From: Ryuthela nishihirai
Taxonomy: Eukaryota; Arthropoda; Arachnida; Araneae; Heptathelidae
Reading direction: 5' to 3'
DNA length: 64,000 nucleotides
Assembly (NCBI GenBank): GCA_038380435.1
Contig: JAWZYU010000034.1
Location: 20,873,404 to 20,937,403 of the forward strand
Positions 53,770 to 64,000 of the stretch are shown here, one piece after another. The notes below the pieces were generated by a model. It was not told the DNA's origin, did no database searches, and worked only from the letters and a program-made list of their open reading frames with translations. Position 1 is the stretch's first letter. Each line of letters starts with the position of its first letter. The translations under genes were made by a program, and so were the position numbers.

Positions 53770-54565
53770 CTTCAATGATTTGCTCAATTAGGTAAAAAAA
53801 GCCTTTTTTTAGGAACATTTTTGGTAACTGTAACACTATTTGTCTATCTGTACATCCTACATGGTTAAACCAATGAACACTCTCTCCTTACATAAGAAAA
53901 TGTTTAAAGGTAATTATTGACTCCTTTGGCTAACTTCATTACTATTTAAACATTCATATCACCTAATAAGATGGTGTACAAGCATTTGGAATCAAACGCA
54001 TTGTTTTTTGCAGTGTTGCTCACAAAGAATTCAAGTTTCACTATCATAGCAAAGTTTATAAAAGACCAAACTTTACATTGCTTAAGTATTTAGATGTATC
54101 CATCTATTTTTCATTCTCCACATAATTCTAAAATCTCCAACAGCAAAGCCTATTCTTCTATTTATTTAATGTAGCACATTGTCCATATCCATCCCACATC
54201 TGCAATATAAACTTACACTCTCTCAAGAGCACAAGTACTGAAAAAAACCTGCCACAAACCTAAGGAGTTTTCATAACTTTTTTTCACTTATCACCAAGCC
54301 TATACAATTATCAGCCTCATCAACAGAATTAATAAAAGAGTTCATTTTCTCAATAGCATTTGTCAACTAGGCCAAATCATCAGCATAATCAATCTAAGGA
54401 AGATATTTCCTGATCTCTGGACCATCTCAACTTCCAGTATCTTTATTTAAAGTTTTCCTTAACATAATAAGTCACCATCCAAAGGGAAACAGTAACAAAA
54501 TGCAGCCTTGTCTAATCACTGCAAGATTTATTAACTCTAGTATATGACCTAGTGTTATCATCACT
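53770..54565 (-). pseudogene. LINE lineage 1 relic (palm to thumb)
   Basis: On the - strand it follows the 36935 copy from the R-Q-G-C-like region (54515) through the YADD region near 54380 (Y-A-D-D-L-A) to S-L-V-S-Y-G-like and I-W-G-F-N near 53970. Strongly diverged with many stops. Its 5' side is cut by the SINE-A pair. Confidence 0.7.
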
Positions 54566-54574
54566 AACCATGGT

Positions 54575-54837
54575 GGGGCATGCGTGGCTCAGTTGTTAGT
54601 GCAACAGGCTTGTAATTTGCAGTTCTTACATTCTAGTTCCACTTGGGTGAGCATTGAGATTTATCTCTGGAAAACTCCCTGCCCAGCCTTCTATCAGTAG
54701 AGGATACCTATAGGCTTGGAAAGTTTGATTTTTTATCTGTTGTATGGGATGTTAAGTGATGGCCCCATGTTCAGGAGAGCCATACCCTGTACATGTTAAA
54801 GAACAAACTGGATGACCTTGATGGGAAGCTACCATCT
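54575..54837 (+). mobile_element. SINE-A, old copy cut by a second SINE-A
   Basis: The head GGGGCATGCGTGGCTCAGTT and a decayed box B are followed by body blocks GAGATTTATCTC, GGGATGTTAAG and CATGTTAAAGAAC. It stops at CATCTGTT, where the younger copy begins. Confidence 0.75.
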
Positions 54838-54846
54838 GTTGGATTG

Positions 54847-55234
54847 GTTGGGTTGTTTTACCTCTGAGCGGCACTTTTTTTGCACACCATGGGCCAAATT
54901 GCCAGGTCACATGGACCCCGAAGGCTCAGAGAAGGTTGGGGGAGGGGACCCATTGGAACAGCTGTTGGGAGACAGATGGCAGCTTCCCGTCAAAACCATT
55001 CAGCATGTTCTTTAACGTGCACAGGGTATGGCTCTCCCACACACGGGGCCACGGCTTAAAGTCCCCTCCAGTGGACAGCAGCCTTTCCAAGCCCATTGGT
55101 GTTCCCTACTGACCGTGGGCAGGGTGGGGGAATTTTGCGGAGATAAATCTCAACACTGACCCAGCTGGGACTAAAACCTGGGAATTACAGATTACGAGCC
55201 TGATGTGCTACCGACTGACCCACCCCTAGTTAGA
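54847..55234 (-). mobile_element. SINE-A inserted into an older SINE-A, tail to tail
   Basis: A full-layout copy in opposite orientation to the one at 54575. Target duplication GTTGGATTG (54838-54846, 55235-55243). Together they form an inverted pair of related modules. Confidence 0.85.
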
Positions 55235-55239
55235 GTTGG

Positions 55240-55480
55240 ATTGAGCATCAGAATCAAAACAAGTGACCTGAGCGACTTTGAATGTGGCATGATAGTTGGT
55301 ACTAGGCTTGCCAGTTCTAGCATCTCCCAAACAGCCATCCTCCTGGAGCTTTTCATGAACAATCATTTCAAGGGTTTATTGAGAATAATGCAAAAAACAA
55401 AAAAACTACCAGCAGAGCTGTGCACCTTGCAAAATGAAAATTATGATTTGGAAGAATGAAAAATCTGAGGAAATCATAGC
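55240..55480 (+). pseudogene. Tc1-like transposase N-terminal fragment
   Basis: The frame reads D-L-S-D-F-E-C-G-M-I-V-G-T-R-L-A, then S-I-S-Q-T-A. This is the first helix-turn-helix of Tc1-like transposases (LSDFERG.IVG.R.AG.SI..TA). The frame then fades out. No terminal repeat was found. Confidence 0.7.
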
Positions 55481-56014
55481 ATGGCAGTTCTGAAGTTTAC
55501 AGTGCTCAGGTTCGATTTTTTTATGCAACACAATAATGTGTTTTGTTTTGATGGACGCTCAATTTCTGGACTCTTAGCAGTGACAGATGGTGATGAAAAC
55601 ATATAATTTTTCCAGAATTATACTCAATTTCTTAAAATTACTTCCATAACCCTCCCCCAATAAATATGCAATTTAAACTAATTAAAAGTATGTTTCAATA
55701 TAACATCAGAAAGAATATTCGACTTGGAAAGTTCTACAAATAACCTAAACAATCGTATTACTAGCAGTGAAGATGCCGTACAATGACAATACACTGAGTA
55801 AAGAATATAATGATAAACACATTCCTATGCATAAAATTTTGTTTCCACAAAGAAAACTACCAGAAGTAATAGTATCTAAGACATATTTTCCTAACTGCGC
55901 ATATCGTTATACGATGAATGTCAGTCAGTCCCATCCAAGGTTACTTGTTTCAACCAACCTATTGTCACTAACAAATGTTCCTTTTGCAATTAAAAAAAAC
56001 TTGCAAAAAAATTA

Positions 56015-57090
56015 ATAATCTCATCGGAGATGGCTATTCTAACAAGTGCATACTGCTGGACAATGAACTCCATTCTGCAATTTAAGAAAACCCCAGAAAA
56101 AAATTACTGGAGACAACCATTTTAACCTGAACACACTGCTGAACAACAAACAGCCATTCCACCTTTTTACCTGCCCTCCAGAACACACTAATCTTATAAC
56201 AAGCCTAAAAAAGAAAATTGTAAACAATTCATTACTGATCCACAGTGTAAAAAAAGCCACCAGAACTAAATAATCCCATCAGAGACAACAAGTTTAAAAA
56301 ACACGAATTATCATAAATAACTCACCGCCAATCCACATTATGTAATGGCAAGTCCCAGTTGTACTGCAACATATGGCTGCACACCAACTATGGGGAGAAT
56401 GCCTTAATCTCCACTAACTCTGCTGGGGCAAGACAGTGCCACAAGGACACAGCTCATCCATGGCTGCAACCTATGGCGAACAATACTATAGAAGGAAGGT
56501 TCATCCATCAGTCAAAACCTAAATTTAATCTGTTCCCCGGTTAGCCACAAAAATGGATATATAAATCCAAGTTGACTTGGCTTCCTGGGTGGAGACTCTA
56601 GGTTTGGCTTCTCCATCGATAAGCCCATTGACCAGGGATCCCACGCCCAGTCGTGAGCCTTCAACTTCTTCATAAAGCCAACCCGCAGCCCTCCTGGTGC
56701 ACAAGGTGCACCCATAGCAGGATTGCAGCGAACCTTCTCAGGTGCCAGGATGAGTCTGCCTAATTGGGCCCACCCAAAAACCCTTTCAACAGACCCTCCA
56801 CTTCATGGCACCTCCACCAAGCTATGTGCATGCGAGTACGCCCAAAGGAAAGAGGGCCACCCCTACTTCACAGAGGCACTGTAAGCACCCCCCACCATGT
56901 CAAGGTGGTCCCCTATGAGACCGCCAATCCACAGTATAATCCCCCCCTCTCTGGAACTAAATAATGCCATCAAAGACAACAAGCCTAAAAAAAACACAAA
57001 TTATCATAAACAATGCACTGCCACCACATTATTTTGTTCTAGGGGTGTTTTTTAATAATCTCATTGGAGACAACCATTTTGGACAGAGCA
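56015..57090 (+). repeat. Diverged repeat units around the GC-rich retroposon
   Basis: The block AATAATC(T/C)CATC.GAGA(C/T) followed by a 40-70 base relative recurs at 56015, 56267, 56957 and 57054. Segments 56265-56335 and 56954-57022 are alike over about 70 bp (GAATTATCATAAATAACTCA / CAAATTATCATAAACAATGC). The units predate the retroposon inserted between them. Confidence 0.6.
56338..56919 (-). mobile_element. GC-rich retroposon of unknown family, 582 bp
   Basis: Clearly higher GC than its surroundings, and bracketed by an exact 14-bp duplication ACCGCCAATCCACA (56324-56337, 56920-56933). On the - strand it starts CTCATAGGGGACCACCTTGA and then ATGGTGGGGGG, resembling LINE 5'-end sequence. 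It has no poly-A tail, no tRNA-like boxes and no RT. The longest open - strand frame is 67 codons. The duplication length fits target-primed insertion. Orientation is inferred from the GGTGGGG start only. Confidence 0.7.
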
Positions 57091-57099
57091 TATTGCTAA

Positions 57100-58165
57100 A
57101 GAAGAAATCGAACCTTTCCTACTTAACACAATAATAGGGAATATGAAATAACCAATTATCATAAATCATCAGCATCTTTCAGTACTTACCTGAGGAAAAT
57201 TTACACCATTATACTACATATATGGAAATTAAATCAAATTGCATTAAAAAAATATATTAATATGAATAGCCCACCCTTTCCCTGAAAATAAACTTATAAC
57301 TTTTATTCACCTTAAAGGGTGAAACCTGAAAAAAAAAAAAATCAAGAACCAGAGGCACATGAAGCATATCAACAGGCAATCCAATAAATCGTTCAATAAG
57401 ATGAAAAGCTATTATACTGTACATTATTCACTTACATTACATACCTTAAGAAAGTTTAGTTAACACTTGTGATACCATCTAGTCAGTGAGATAATAAGTA
57501 GGTGCACCCACAGTTTACTATTAGTTACTAGCTATTAGTAATTAAAATATATTTATATAACATAAAAAAAAGTCTCAGCAGTTTGTGAGTCCCGATCAGT
57601 TACAGGTGAAAATAAATTAGCTTTCTCATTCAAATAATCTGAGTTTAGCGATGATTATTTTTTGTACCCAGTAACTGATTATGAATTAAATCTCCTATCT
57701 TATAAGATAGGAAATGTAAGACAAAAAGCTTAAATCACTTTAGTTATATTTGTGGCATGTGTACTTCTTCATATTAACAAAATTTAACTAATAATATTTA
57801 ACTAATAAATAATGGCTAATAATCAACAATAGGTAGTAGGCATCATTCAACAGTTAATATATTGCAAAAATTAACATTTACAATACAGAGAGAATATCAA
57901 CAATTATTGTGCACCTTTTTCCAATAGTTTTTTTAGCGCAGTGCTTGGATCATCGGGAATGGTAAGCTTTGTGTTCAGCACAGGAAATGGTACTCGCCAC
58001 AGCTAACTGAATTACATCTGCATGTTTTACCCAGATAATAATCTCATGGAACCAGCAGAAGAGAGATTTTAAGAAAATTAACTTAATCACTAATTATTAA
58101 TATTCAAAACATAGGTATCATCCCCTGATCAATAACAGACCAATCAATATATTTCAAAAGTTAGC
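57100..58165. other. Lgl-like intron, nothing recognised
   Basis: AT-rich DNA with TAATAA-type low-complexity stretches. No supported feature. Confidence 0.5.
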
Positions 58166-58179
58166 ATTAAAATACATCA

Positions 58180-58565
58180 GGGTTGGGTTGTTTTACCTCT
58201 GAGCGGCACTTTTTTGCACACCATGGGCTAAATGGCCAGGTCACATGGACCCCGAAGGCTCAGAGAAGGTTGGGGGAGGGGACCCACTGGAACAGCTGTT
58301 GGGAGACAGATGGTAGTCTCCCGTCAAGGCCATCCAGCGTGTTCTTTAACGTGCACAGGGTATGGCTCTCCCGCACACGGGGCCACGGCTTAACGTTCCA
58401 TCCAACGGACGGCGGCCTTTCCAAGCCCATCGGTGTCCCCTACTGACCGTGGGCAGGGCGGGGAATTTTGAGGAGATAAATCTCAACACTGACCCAGCTG
58501 GGACTCGAACCTGGGAACTACAGATTACGAGCCTGGCGCGCTACCGACTGAGCCACCCCCACCCC
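58180..58565 (-). mobile_element. SINE-A, full length, youngest-looking copy
   Basis: Complete head (box B complement GGGACTCGAACC), body and 3' end with the fewest apparent changes. Exact target duplication AAAATACATCA (58169-58179, 58566-58576). A good reference for the single-module form, 386 bp. Confidence 0.95.
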
Positions 58566-58576
58566 AAAATACATCA

Positions 58577-59470
58577 CTGCATCTGCACATTTTTGATATT
58601 AATGAAAGTTAACCTAATAGCTAATTGTTAATAACTAACAATCAATTCATAAATATCATTCATTGATTAATAAATAACTAATAATCTCTGAGAAACATTT
58701 TCATGCAACTTGGATGTAAAACAATTGAAATACATACCTCATGTGATCAGCTGCTGGTTAAAATGTTATGGTGAAACAAATGACAAGTGAAATGCAATAA
58801 GAAGTAACATAAGAGTAGGGAACATAAAGTGCATAATTGATTATAATTAAAAGTGCCTAAACTCTAGCGAAAGAAAAGTTTTAATCCCTTATCAACCCAT
58901 TAGACCAACTCAGATAGCAATAAAAATGCATGAGACCCATTCAAGTTGCAATGTCAATCATGGCCCACAAATCAGGGAAGTTCTCTAATTTATATATTCT
59001 CCTTCACTCTGAAGTTTCTGATTCTAAGTAATCCAGTTAGCATTTAGTTGGCCAGAGCCGGGAGTGTTGGATAGGTCCAATAAACACCCATTTAGAAAAA
59101 ATATATAGCTTTCAACTCTGTAAAAGAATTTAGGTGTGGACTTTGCCATGTGTTCTGTTTGGAAATGGTTAGCTGGAGTTTTATAGATTCTTTCTGATTG
59201 ATATGCAGTGAGTCCCACAAGCAAGCACAATTTAGGGAGGGGGGACACAGCTGCACATTTAGTACAATAAAAGAGCTAAATCTGAAACAATTCTTCCCTT
59301 TCATCCCTTTCATTAACATTCTCCTTTTAGGAAAAGGGCAAAAATAATGTACAATTTGGAGGCAATTTTTCGTTAGTGTGAAACTGAAAAAACCCTAAAA
59401 AAAAATCGGTTTTTAAACCAAAAATCAGAGAAAACACAATAAAATCAGAGTAGTTGATAGAGCAGATAAA
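58577..59470. other. Lgl-like intron, nothing recognised
   Basis: AT-rich DNA without a supported feature. Confidence 0.5.
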
Positions 59471-59479
59471 ATCAGCTCT

Positions 59480-59960
59480 GCTACCAGTGATCAGCGATTC
59501 TGTGGATGAAAACAGCTAGTGGATCAGAAGTGTCAAAGGAGACTGGTGAGAATCATGCAAGCGAACAGATGGGCCAAAACCAGGCAAATCACAGTACAAT
59601 TAAGCATTAGTGTACATAAGGTCATCTCTGAATGCACAACATATCAGACCTTGTTGTGAATGGGCTGCAATAGCTGCTGACCATGTCGATCATCACTTAT
59701 TTGTCACAAAGAACAAAAGCATGTCTCCTGTAGGCAAAGGAGTATTGACAGTGGACTATTGAGGACTGGAAAAAGGTAGCCTGGTCAGATGAATCAAGGT
59801 TCCTTTTGCATCATGCTGATGGAAGGTTCAGAATTTGGCACAAGCAACAGGAAGCCATAGAGCCATTTTGTCTAGTGTCAACAATACAGGCCAGTGGTGG
59901 GAGTGTGATGATGTGGATAATGTTTTCCTGGCACACATTAAGCCCCTGATACTCATCAAA
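59480..59960 (+). pseudogene. Tc1-like transposase relic
   Basis: The frames give Q-R-R-L-V-R-I-M-Q-A-N-R-W-A (DNA-binding part), then W-S-D-E-S-R-F-L-L-H-H-A-D-G-R with the first catalytic Asp, then S-V-M-M-W-I-M-F-S-W-H, a Tc1 block. The second Asp and the Glu are not present. It ends near 59960 in AT-rich DNA. Confidence 0.7.
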
Positions 59961-60596
59961 GGATATTGGAATGCTACCAAAAATAATCATAAGAAATAAT
60001 AAACAAATTTAAAATTTAGAACTCATTTTTTTGTCATATTTAAATCAACATATCACTTTTATATTCATTTTGTAATCATTATTTGCCATGCTATGTAGAC
60101 AATCAGAGCATTTACTTTGTGAATCAGTCCAACGTCATCTGTTTCAATTTATACAATATGAATTTTTCCACTACAGCTGCAGCCCAGAATCATAACATTA
60201 TCTATTACAGTGATGACACAAATATGTATGTGCTGAAACACATAGCAATGAACTGCAGGAGGTGGGTCACCATTTCAGAGAGGCCAATCACACTTTATTG
60301 GCTGATTCTGCCAAAGCAACCAATAGTCAAAAATCTTGTTACTTAGCAAAAATCTTCATTTGACTGTACCATGCTCAAAATGCCTAACTTTCCTGGTAAG
60401 ATGTGTTTGAACTGGGTTGTCAACTTTTTATTTTGCCAAGGAATTTAATTTTATTTAATTTCATTTCTATATGAACAGTTTAAAAAAGAACATTAGATGT
60501 AAATATAAAGTGTGTTGAACATTTGATCTACAACAGATAGTGTGATAACTATAGTTAGACATATGAATTCACAGCATTTCATTGATTTAAAGAATA

Positions 60597-60775
60597 TTTA
60601 TCCACTATCAAGCTTTTTTTTAAAGTAACAGGACGGTAACAGAATGAAGATGGGTGAAGAGGAAAAATTGTCTTGAGCTGGGTGGTCTCACTTAGTTCAA
60701 GACAATTTTTCCTCTACACCCATCTTCATCCTGTTACTGAAAAAAAAAACAACAGCTTGATAGTGGATAAATATT
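60597..60775. repeat. Hairpin built from SINE-C arms, about 80-bp stem
   Basis: The left arm (60597-60690) and right arm (60697-60775) pair along ATCCACTATCAAGCTTTTTT, GTAACAGGA, GATGGGTG(T)AGAGGAAAAATTG and CTTGAGCT. The outer part (CTATCAAGC / GCTTGATAG) equals the tail block of SINE-C copies at 16455. Small internal insertions are in the left arm. Confidence 0.8.
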
Positions 60776-61072
60776 TATTAAATAAGTGATAATACAGTGT
60801 TTGCCCAAACACTATAGGAAAAAGTTAGAGGAAATAAATGAATTACATATTTCACATAAATAATACATTAATAATATGTTAAGCTTCACTGGTCTGACAA
60901 ACTTTAAATTTTCCTAGCAAAACTAAGCATGATTAACTGGATAATTAGATCACTAGCATAAGAAAACATATTTTAAATCGAGTAATGAGTATTTTAAATC
61001 GAGTAATTTAAATCAATGTAAAATTGTTAATAATCTAAATGCTTATTAAAAGTGTACTGGCAAATGACTTAC

Positions 61073-61193
61073 TTAATTTCTTCCTGCACACTATACTGGT
61101 ATGATACTAGTCGCCTCAAATCAGGTATAGTATATAAACTTATTTCACCTGTATTGGAAAGGCACATCACACAATATTCAGTATATTTGGCAT
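61073..61193 (-). CDS. l(2)gl: Lgl-like protein, exon (propeller blade)
   Basis: A 121-nt exon between TTTTTTACAG and ATTAA|GTAAGT on the - strand. It encodes Y-C-V-M-C-L-S-N-T-G-E-I-S-L-Y-T-I-P-D-L-R-R, then Y-S-V-Q-E-E-I. The blade pattern G.(V/I)S.(F/Y)(S/T)(L/I)P.LR, followed by a short linker and then the F..DG...SPSEF block in the next exon, is the conserved order in Lgl and tomosyn proteins. Phases match the exon at 49858 (AA|T = Asn). Upstream exons must lie beyond the right edge of the window or in unread sequence after 61193. Confidence 0.75.
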
Positions 61194-61457
61194 CTGTAAA
61201 AAATATTCACATATCTTTATTATTTAATAATTTAAAACTGCATCCCATGCAATTTTGAGTATTTTATTTCATATTAAACTTTTTTGAAATAGTAATCTAT
61301 ATTAACCAATGTTAATGAATAAGCTATGACCATATAAACTAAAAAACTATTAGTTTTCTCCTGCTTGTTTTCTCATAGGATCCAACTCTTTGTCAACTAC
61401 ATATTTAAAGAGCAATGGTTAATGCTAAATCACGATTACCTAAAAATCACTATATAG

Positions 61458-61680
61458 TTATAATTGTTTAAACCTTTTCACAGCGGCTGGGACAGCATCT
61501 GTCCCAACACATTTCTGTGCCTGCTCAGCGGCTGCGACACTTTTGGAGCTCTTCATGGGGGGATGGAAATCAAGGTGTGTTGCTTCATGCTGCTGGAAGC
61601 ATAAACGGAAGGAGTTACCCCGTACCGCCTGCAGTGATGTACACAATAGGTCCCAGCTAGAGTTTGTTTCCTGTTACAAT
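61458..61680 (-). other. GC-rich island with an orphan 62-codon frame
   Basis: Markedly more GC-rich than its surroundings. On the - strand a frame from 61646 to 61458 contains a Ala/Val/Lys-rich end (K-S-S-K-S-V-A-A-A-E-Q-A-Q-K, then P-A-A-V-K-R-F-K-Q-L). GACAGCATCTGTCCCAACAC-type sequence forms short internal repeats. I do not recognise it. It might be an exon, a retroposon fragment or part of a transposase; no splice sites or target duplication convince me. Confidence 0.3.
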
Positions 61681-62849
61681 GAAAGCATGGAGAGGAGCCA
61701 CAACTGAGCTTTTAGTTCAGCCTTTGAGTTTGGTTACTTGTTTCTCAGTTCTGTTTAGTTTTTCAGAATGTTTATATTATATATATTTACTCCCTTTCGT
61801 CAGAGTTACTATTTTGTGCTTTATCATGTCAAAGTGTAGAGATTTAACAGAAAAACAAATTCAATATTAATTAGGATCCCAGAAATTAAATGAAACTTTG
61901 TCGATTTTGATCGAAGCTCATAATTTATGAAGACAATTGCTAAATTTATACTTCTAAATTAATTAACAGAACATCATGTAATTATACAGTTGTGTTTGTC
62001 ATAAAAATACTATTCCATTATTTATTTATTCCAACATTGGAGATTTTTCTTCAATATTCTGCAGATGCAGTGGCAATATAAAAAAAAAATCCCATTTCTC
62101 TGTCCTAGCAACATCAATTTTCCAGCTCTCTAATGCTTTGTTGATATATACGGAAGTAACTGTTTTCATTAAAGTGCTTAATTCGGATCTTTTTTTCGTA
62201 TAATGAAAGATATTTATGCATAAAATTGTTTTTGTTAAATATAGATTGGCCCTATTGCTCAAAGGAACCCAGATCTAGAAAAAAAATAAGGGGGGGGGGG
62301 GGGTTAAGTTACAAATTATTCCGTATTAGAAATTTTTTAACAAGCTTGGTTGTATTGGTTGTATCCTTAATTTAGTTCAACTGTTTAAAATATGTAGTAA
62401 ACAATATTCCTTATGCAACAAGTTTTAATTTTACGTACAGCTCGTTATAATTGATCCCAATATAATTTCTCTTTCCCTTTTTTCTGGAGGCAGAGGGAAT
62501 AATTCCACTTTTTCAGGGGATTTTTCCCAGACGTATGATAAGTAATTGGGAGGCAAGCATTTATATTGCATTAAGTTATGATAAGAGGAAGCTGTATACT
62601 GATAGTGCTGTAAATGATTTTGGAAATCAAAATGGCTGATACAGACACAATACCTAAAATATATATTTAGATTATTACATGTGAATCAAAATATTTAATT
62701 TGAAATATAGTCTTGGAAAATTTCATTTTAAGAAAACGTTACTTCTGCAATTTCAGTGCCTGAGCTATCGTAGCTCTGTTACTGCTGCAGGGAAATATTA
62801 ATTTCTTCGAAATTTGATATGTTACATTTTTGTCGCAAATATTTACCAT
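61680..62849. other. AT-rich DNA, nothing recognised
   Basis: Contains a G run of 14 at 62290-62303. No exon or element end is supported. Confidence 0.5.
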
Positions 62850-63025
62850 TTCTGAATAAATATTAAATAAAAAATCCCTCAAGCAGTGCTTGCACACAGA
62901 GATCTGATAGGAAAATCTCAGCAGAAAAATGATACATACATCCATGCCTTACAAGGGATTCGAACCCAGGTCCCTTAGATCAGTAGCCAAGCAAACTAAC
63001 CACTTGGCCACAGGATGGCAAATAA
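62850..63025 (-). mobile_element. SINE-B, internally deleted
   Basis: The head is at the right (complement of box A ...CACTTGGCCACAGGA and of box B GGGATTCGAACCCAGG). The middle is shortened, and the GCTTGAGGGATTTTTTATTT end is at the left. Confidence 0.75.
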
Positions 63026-63424
63026 ATATTAGAGAACAAATAATTTCTTATCATTATTTTTCAAACAAAATAAGAGATAAAAATATTTTATTTCCTGTAA
63101 ATATAAAATGCAAATCATTTGTATTAGAACACATGTAATCTTTAGCATGGAAGTTGTGTAATATTTATAAGGTAATTGTTCTGATAATTACAAGAAAATC
63201 TAACTGGGCATCATGAAAAAGAGACAATACAATATCTGACAGTACAGATAACTATGTTTATGAGTAAGGATCCTTATTAGACCCAATAAAACCCTACTAT
63301 GCCAATTTAGTTTTTACAGTAAACAGTCAGTTTACAGTTACAAATTTAGTATTACAGTCATATTTGCTTACAAATAGCATTTATTGGTCAACCCTATTTA
63401 TTAATATTTCCTTTATTATTATGC

Positions 63425-63650
63425 AGTCGTGACCGACTGGTTAGCGCGCTTGGTTACTGATCTAAGAGGCCTGGGTTTGAGCCTCGGGTAAGGCATGGAT
63501 GTATGTGTTGTTTTACGTGATCAATCAGCTACTTCTGCTGAGTTTTCTCCATCCTCACCGACCTTCTACTATTGCATATAAACTGAAAGGCTCCTGCCAC
63601 ACCTCTGTGGCAGGCAGCTGCTTGAGCGGGTTGTTTTTTATTACTATATC
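63425..63650 (+). mobile_element. SINE-B copy
   Basis: CGTGACCGACTGGTTAGCGC (box A), GGGTTTGAGCCTCGGG (box B), body with GCATATAAACTGAAAGGCTC and CACACCTCTGTGGCAGGCAG, then GCTGCTTGAGCGGG. About 20 bp longer in the body than the copy at 25250. Confidence 0.8.
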
Positions 63651-63671
63651 CTTCATCCATTTATTTACTAT

Positions 63672-63875
63672 AGGCTTGGAAACCTGCGACTTAGTAATTA
63701 GCATTGCCAGCTAGTGATCAAAGGAAATGCGAGTTCAAGCCCTTGATAAGCCATGAAGGTTTCTCGTCTTTCAGCTTAGGTCTCGCATACCTCATACTCC
63801 ACTTTGTGGCATATTATACTAATAGACTCTCGTCTGCCCTCTGTGCCAAGTAACTGATTGAGGGATAATTTATTT
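63672..63875 (+). mobile_element. SINE-B, old copy directly downstream
   Basis: A decayed head (GACTTAGTAATTAGCATTGC) and box B (GAGTTCAAGCCCTTGATAAG) are followed by body blocks TCTCGCATACC, GTGGCATATTATACTAATAG and GTGCCAAGTAACTGATTGAG. Tandem with the younger copy at 63425. Confidence 0.7.
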
Positions 63876-64000
63876 TATACGAAATATAGGCGTGTGAGGT
63901 TTCTCCTTGTGTTTTGCTCCTCTCTTACTAATAAAAAAAAATTTAATATTGAAAAAAAAAATCAGAGAAACATCTGCCTTCAGGATATTTTTACATCAGC

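Noticed and set aside
1..64000. CRISPR arrays, operons, ribosome-binding sites, plasmid or phage features
   Set aside because: The window is intron-bearing animal DNA; the only regular array (52471) has contiguous 90-bp units without spacers.

Overview
This is an AT-rich, intron-rich animal genome window, most likely from an arthropod. A chelicerate is my guess, but nothing in the sequence proves it. There are no bacterial-style genes. The coding signal consists of short exons with GT/AG borders and matching phases, set in long introns and intergenic DNA that are crowded with transposable elements of many ages.

Host genes. (1) Bases 1-90 look like the end of an immunoglobulin-domain coding exon on the + strand. 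(2) Four + strand exons (3262-3461, 7230-7422, 14018-14104, 17397-17501) join in phase into the C-terminal half of a MEIOB-like meiotic OB-fold protein, including its stop codon. (3) Six - strand exons (61193-61073, 49858-49652, 42593-42507, 40305-40217, 39126-39047, 32454-32356) join in phase into the C-terminal part of a lethal giant larvae (Lgl)-like protein. Genes 2 and 3 converge, with about 15 kb between their stop codons.

The most unusual object is a complete 4.1-kb LTR retroelement at 44004-48078 on the - strand, inside an Lgl-like intron and in the same orientation. It has 641/642-bp LTRs, a 4-bp ATAT target duplication, a 19-nt primer-binding site matching tRNA-Leu and a purine tract. 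Instead of gag-pol it carries one uninterrupted 938-codon ORF. This ORF contains a coiled-coil leader, a long unrecognised region, an intronless thymidine-phosphorylase-like domain, two degenerate C2H2 zinc fingers, and the last stretch of a Ty3/Gypsy integrase that runs through the purine tract into the 3' LTR. It looks like a non-autonomous element that captured host genes. Several thymidine phosphorylase catalytic positions are changed.

Other mobile DNA. SINE-A is a family of about 390 bp with a tRNA-Thr-like head; at least ten copies are present, many with clear target duplications and three with a multiplied 3' module. SINE-B is a second tRNA-derived SINE of about 220 bp. SINE-C is a third tRNA-like repeat that recurs as long hairpins. 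Other elements are DD41D mariner-like and other mariner/Tc1 relics, two LINE lineages (one with endonuclease, RT and 3'-end pieces scattered through the window, one Jockey-like), hAT and mariner MITEs, and a 582-bp GC-rich retroposon with a 14-bp target duplication.

Simple and tandem repeats include an 11-copy array of a 90-bp unit (52471-53432) that stays open in reading frames on both strands, a degenerate repeat of about 150 bp at 9040-9760, perfect hairpins, and poly-C/poly-G runs.
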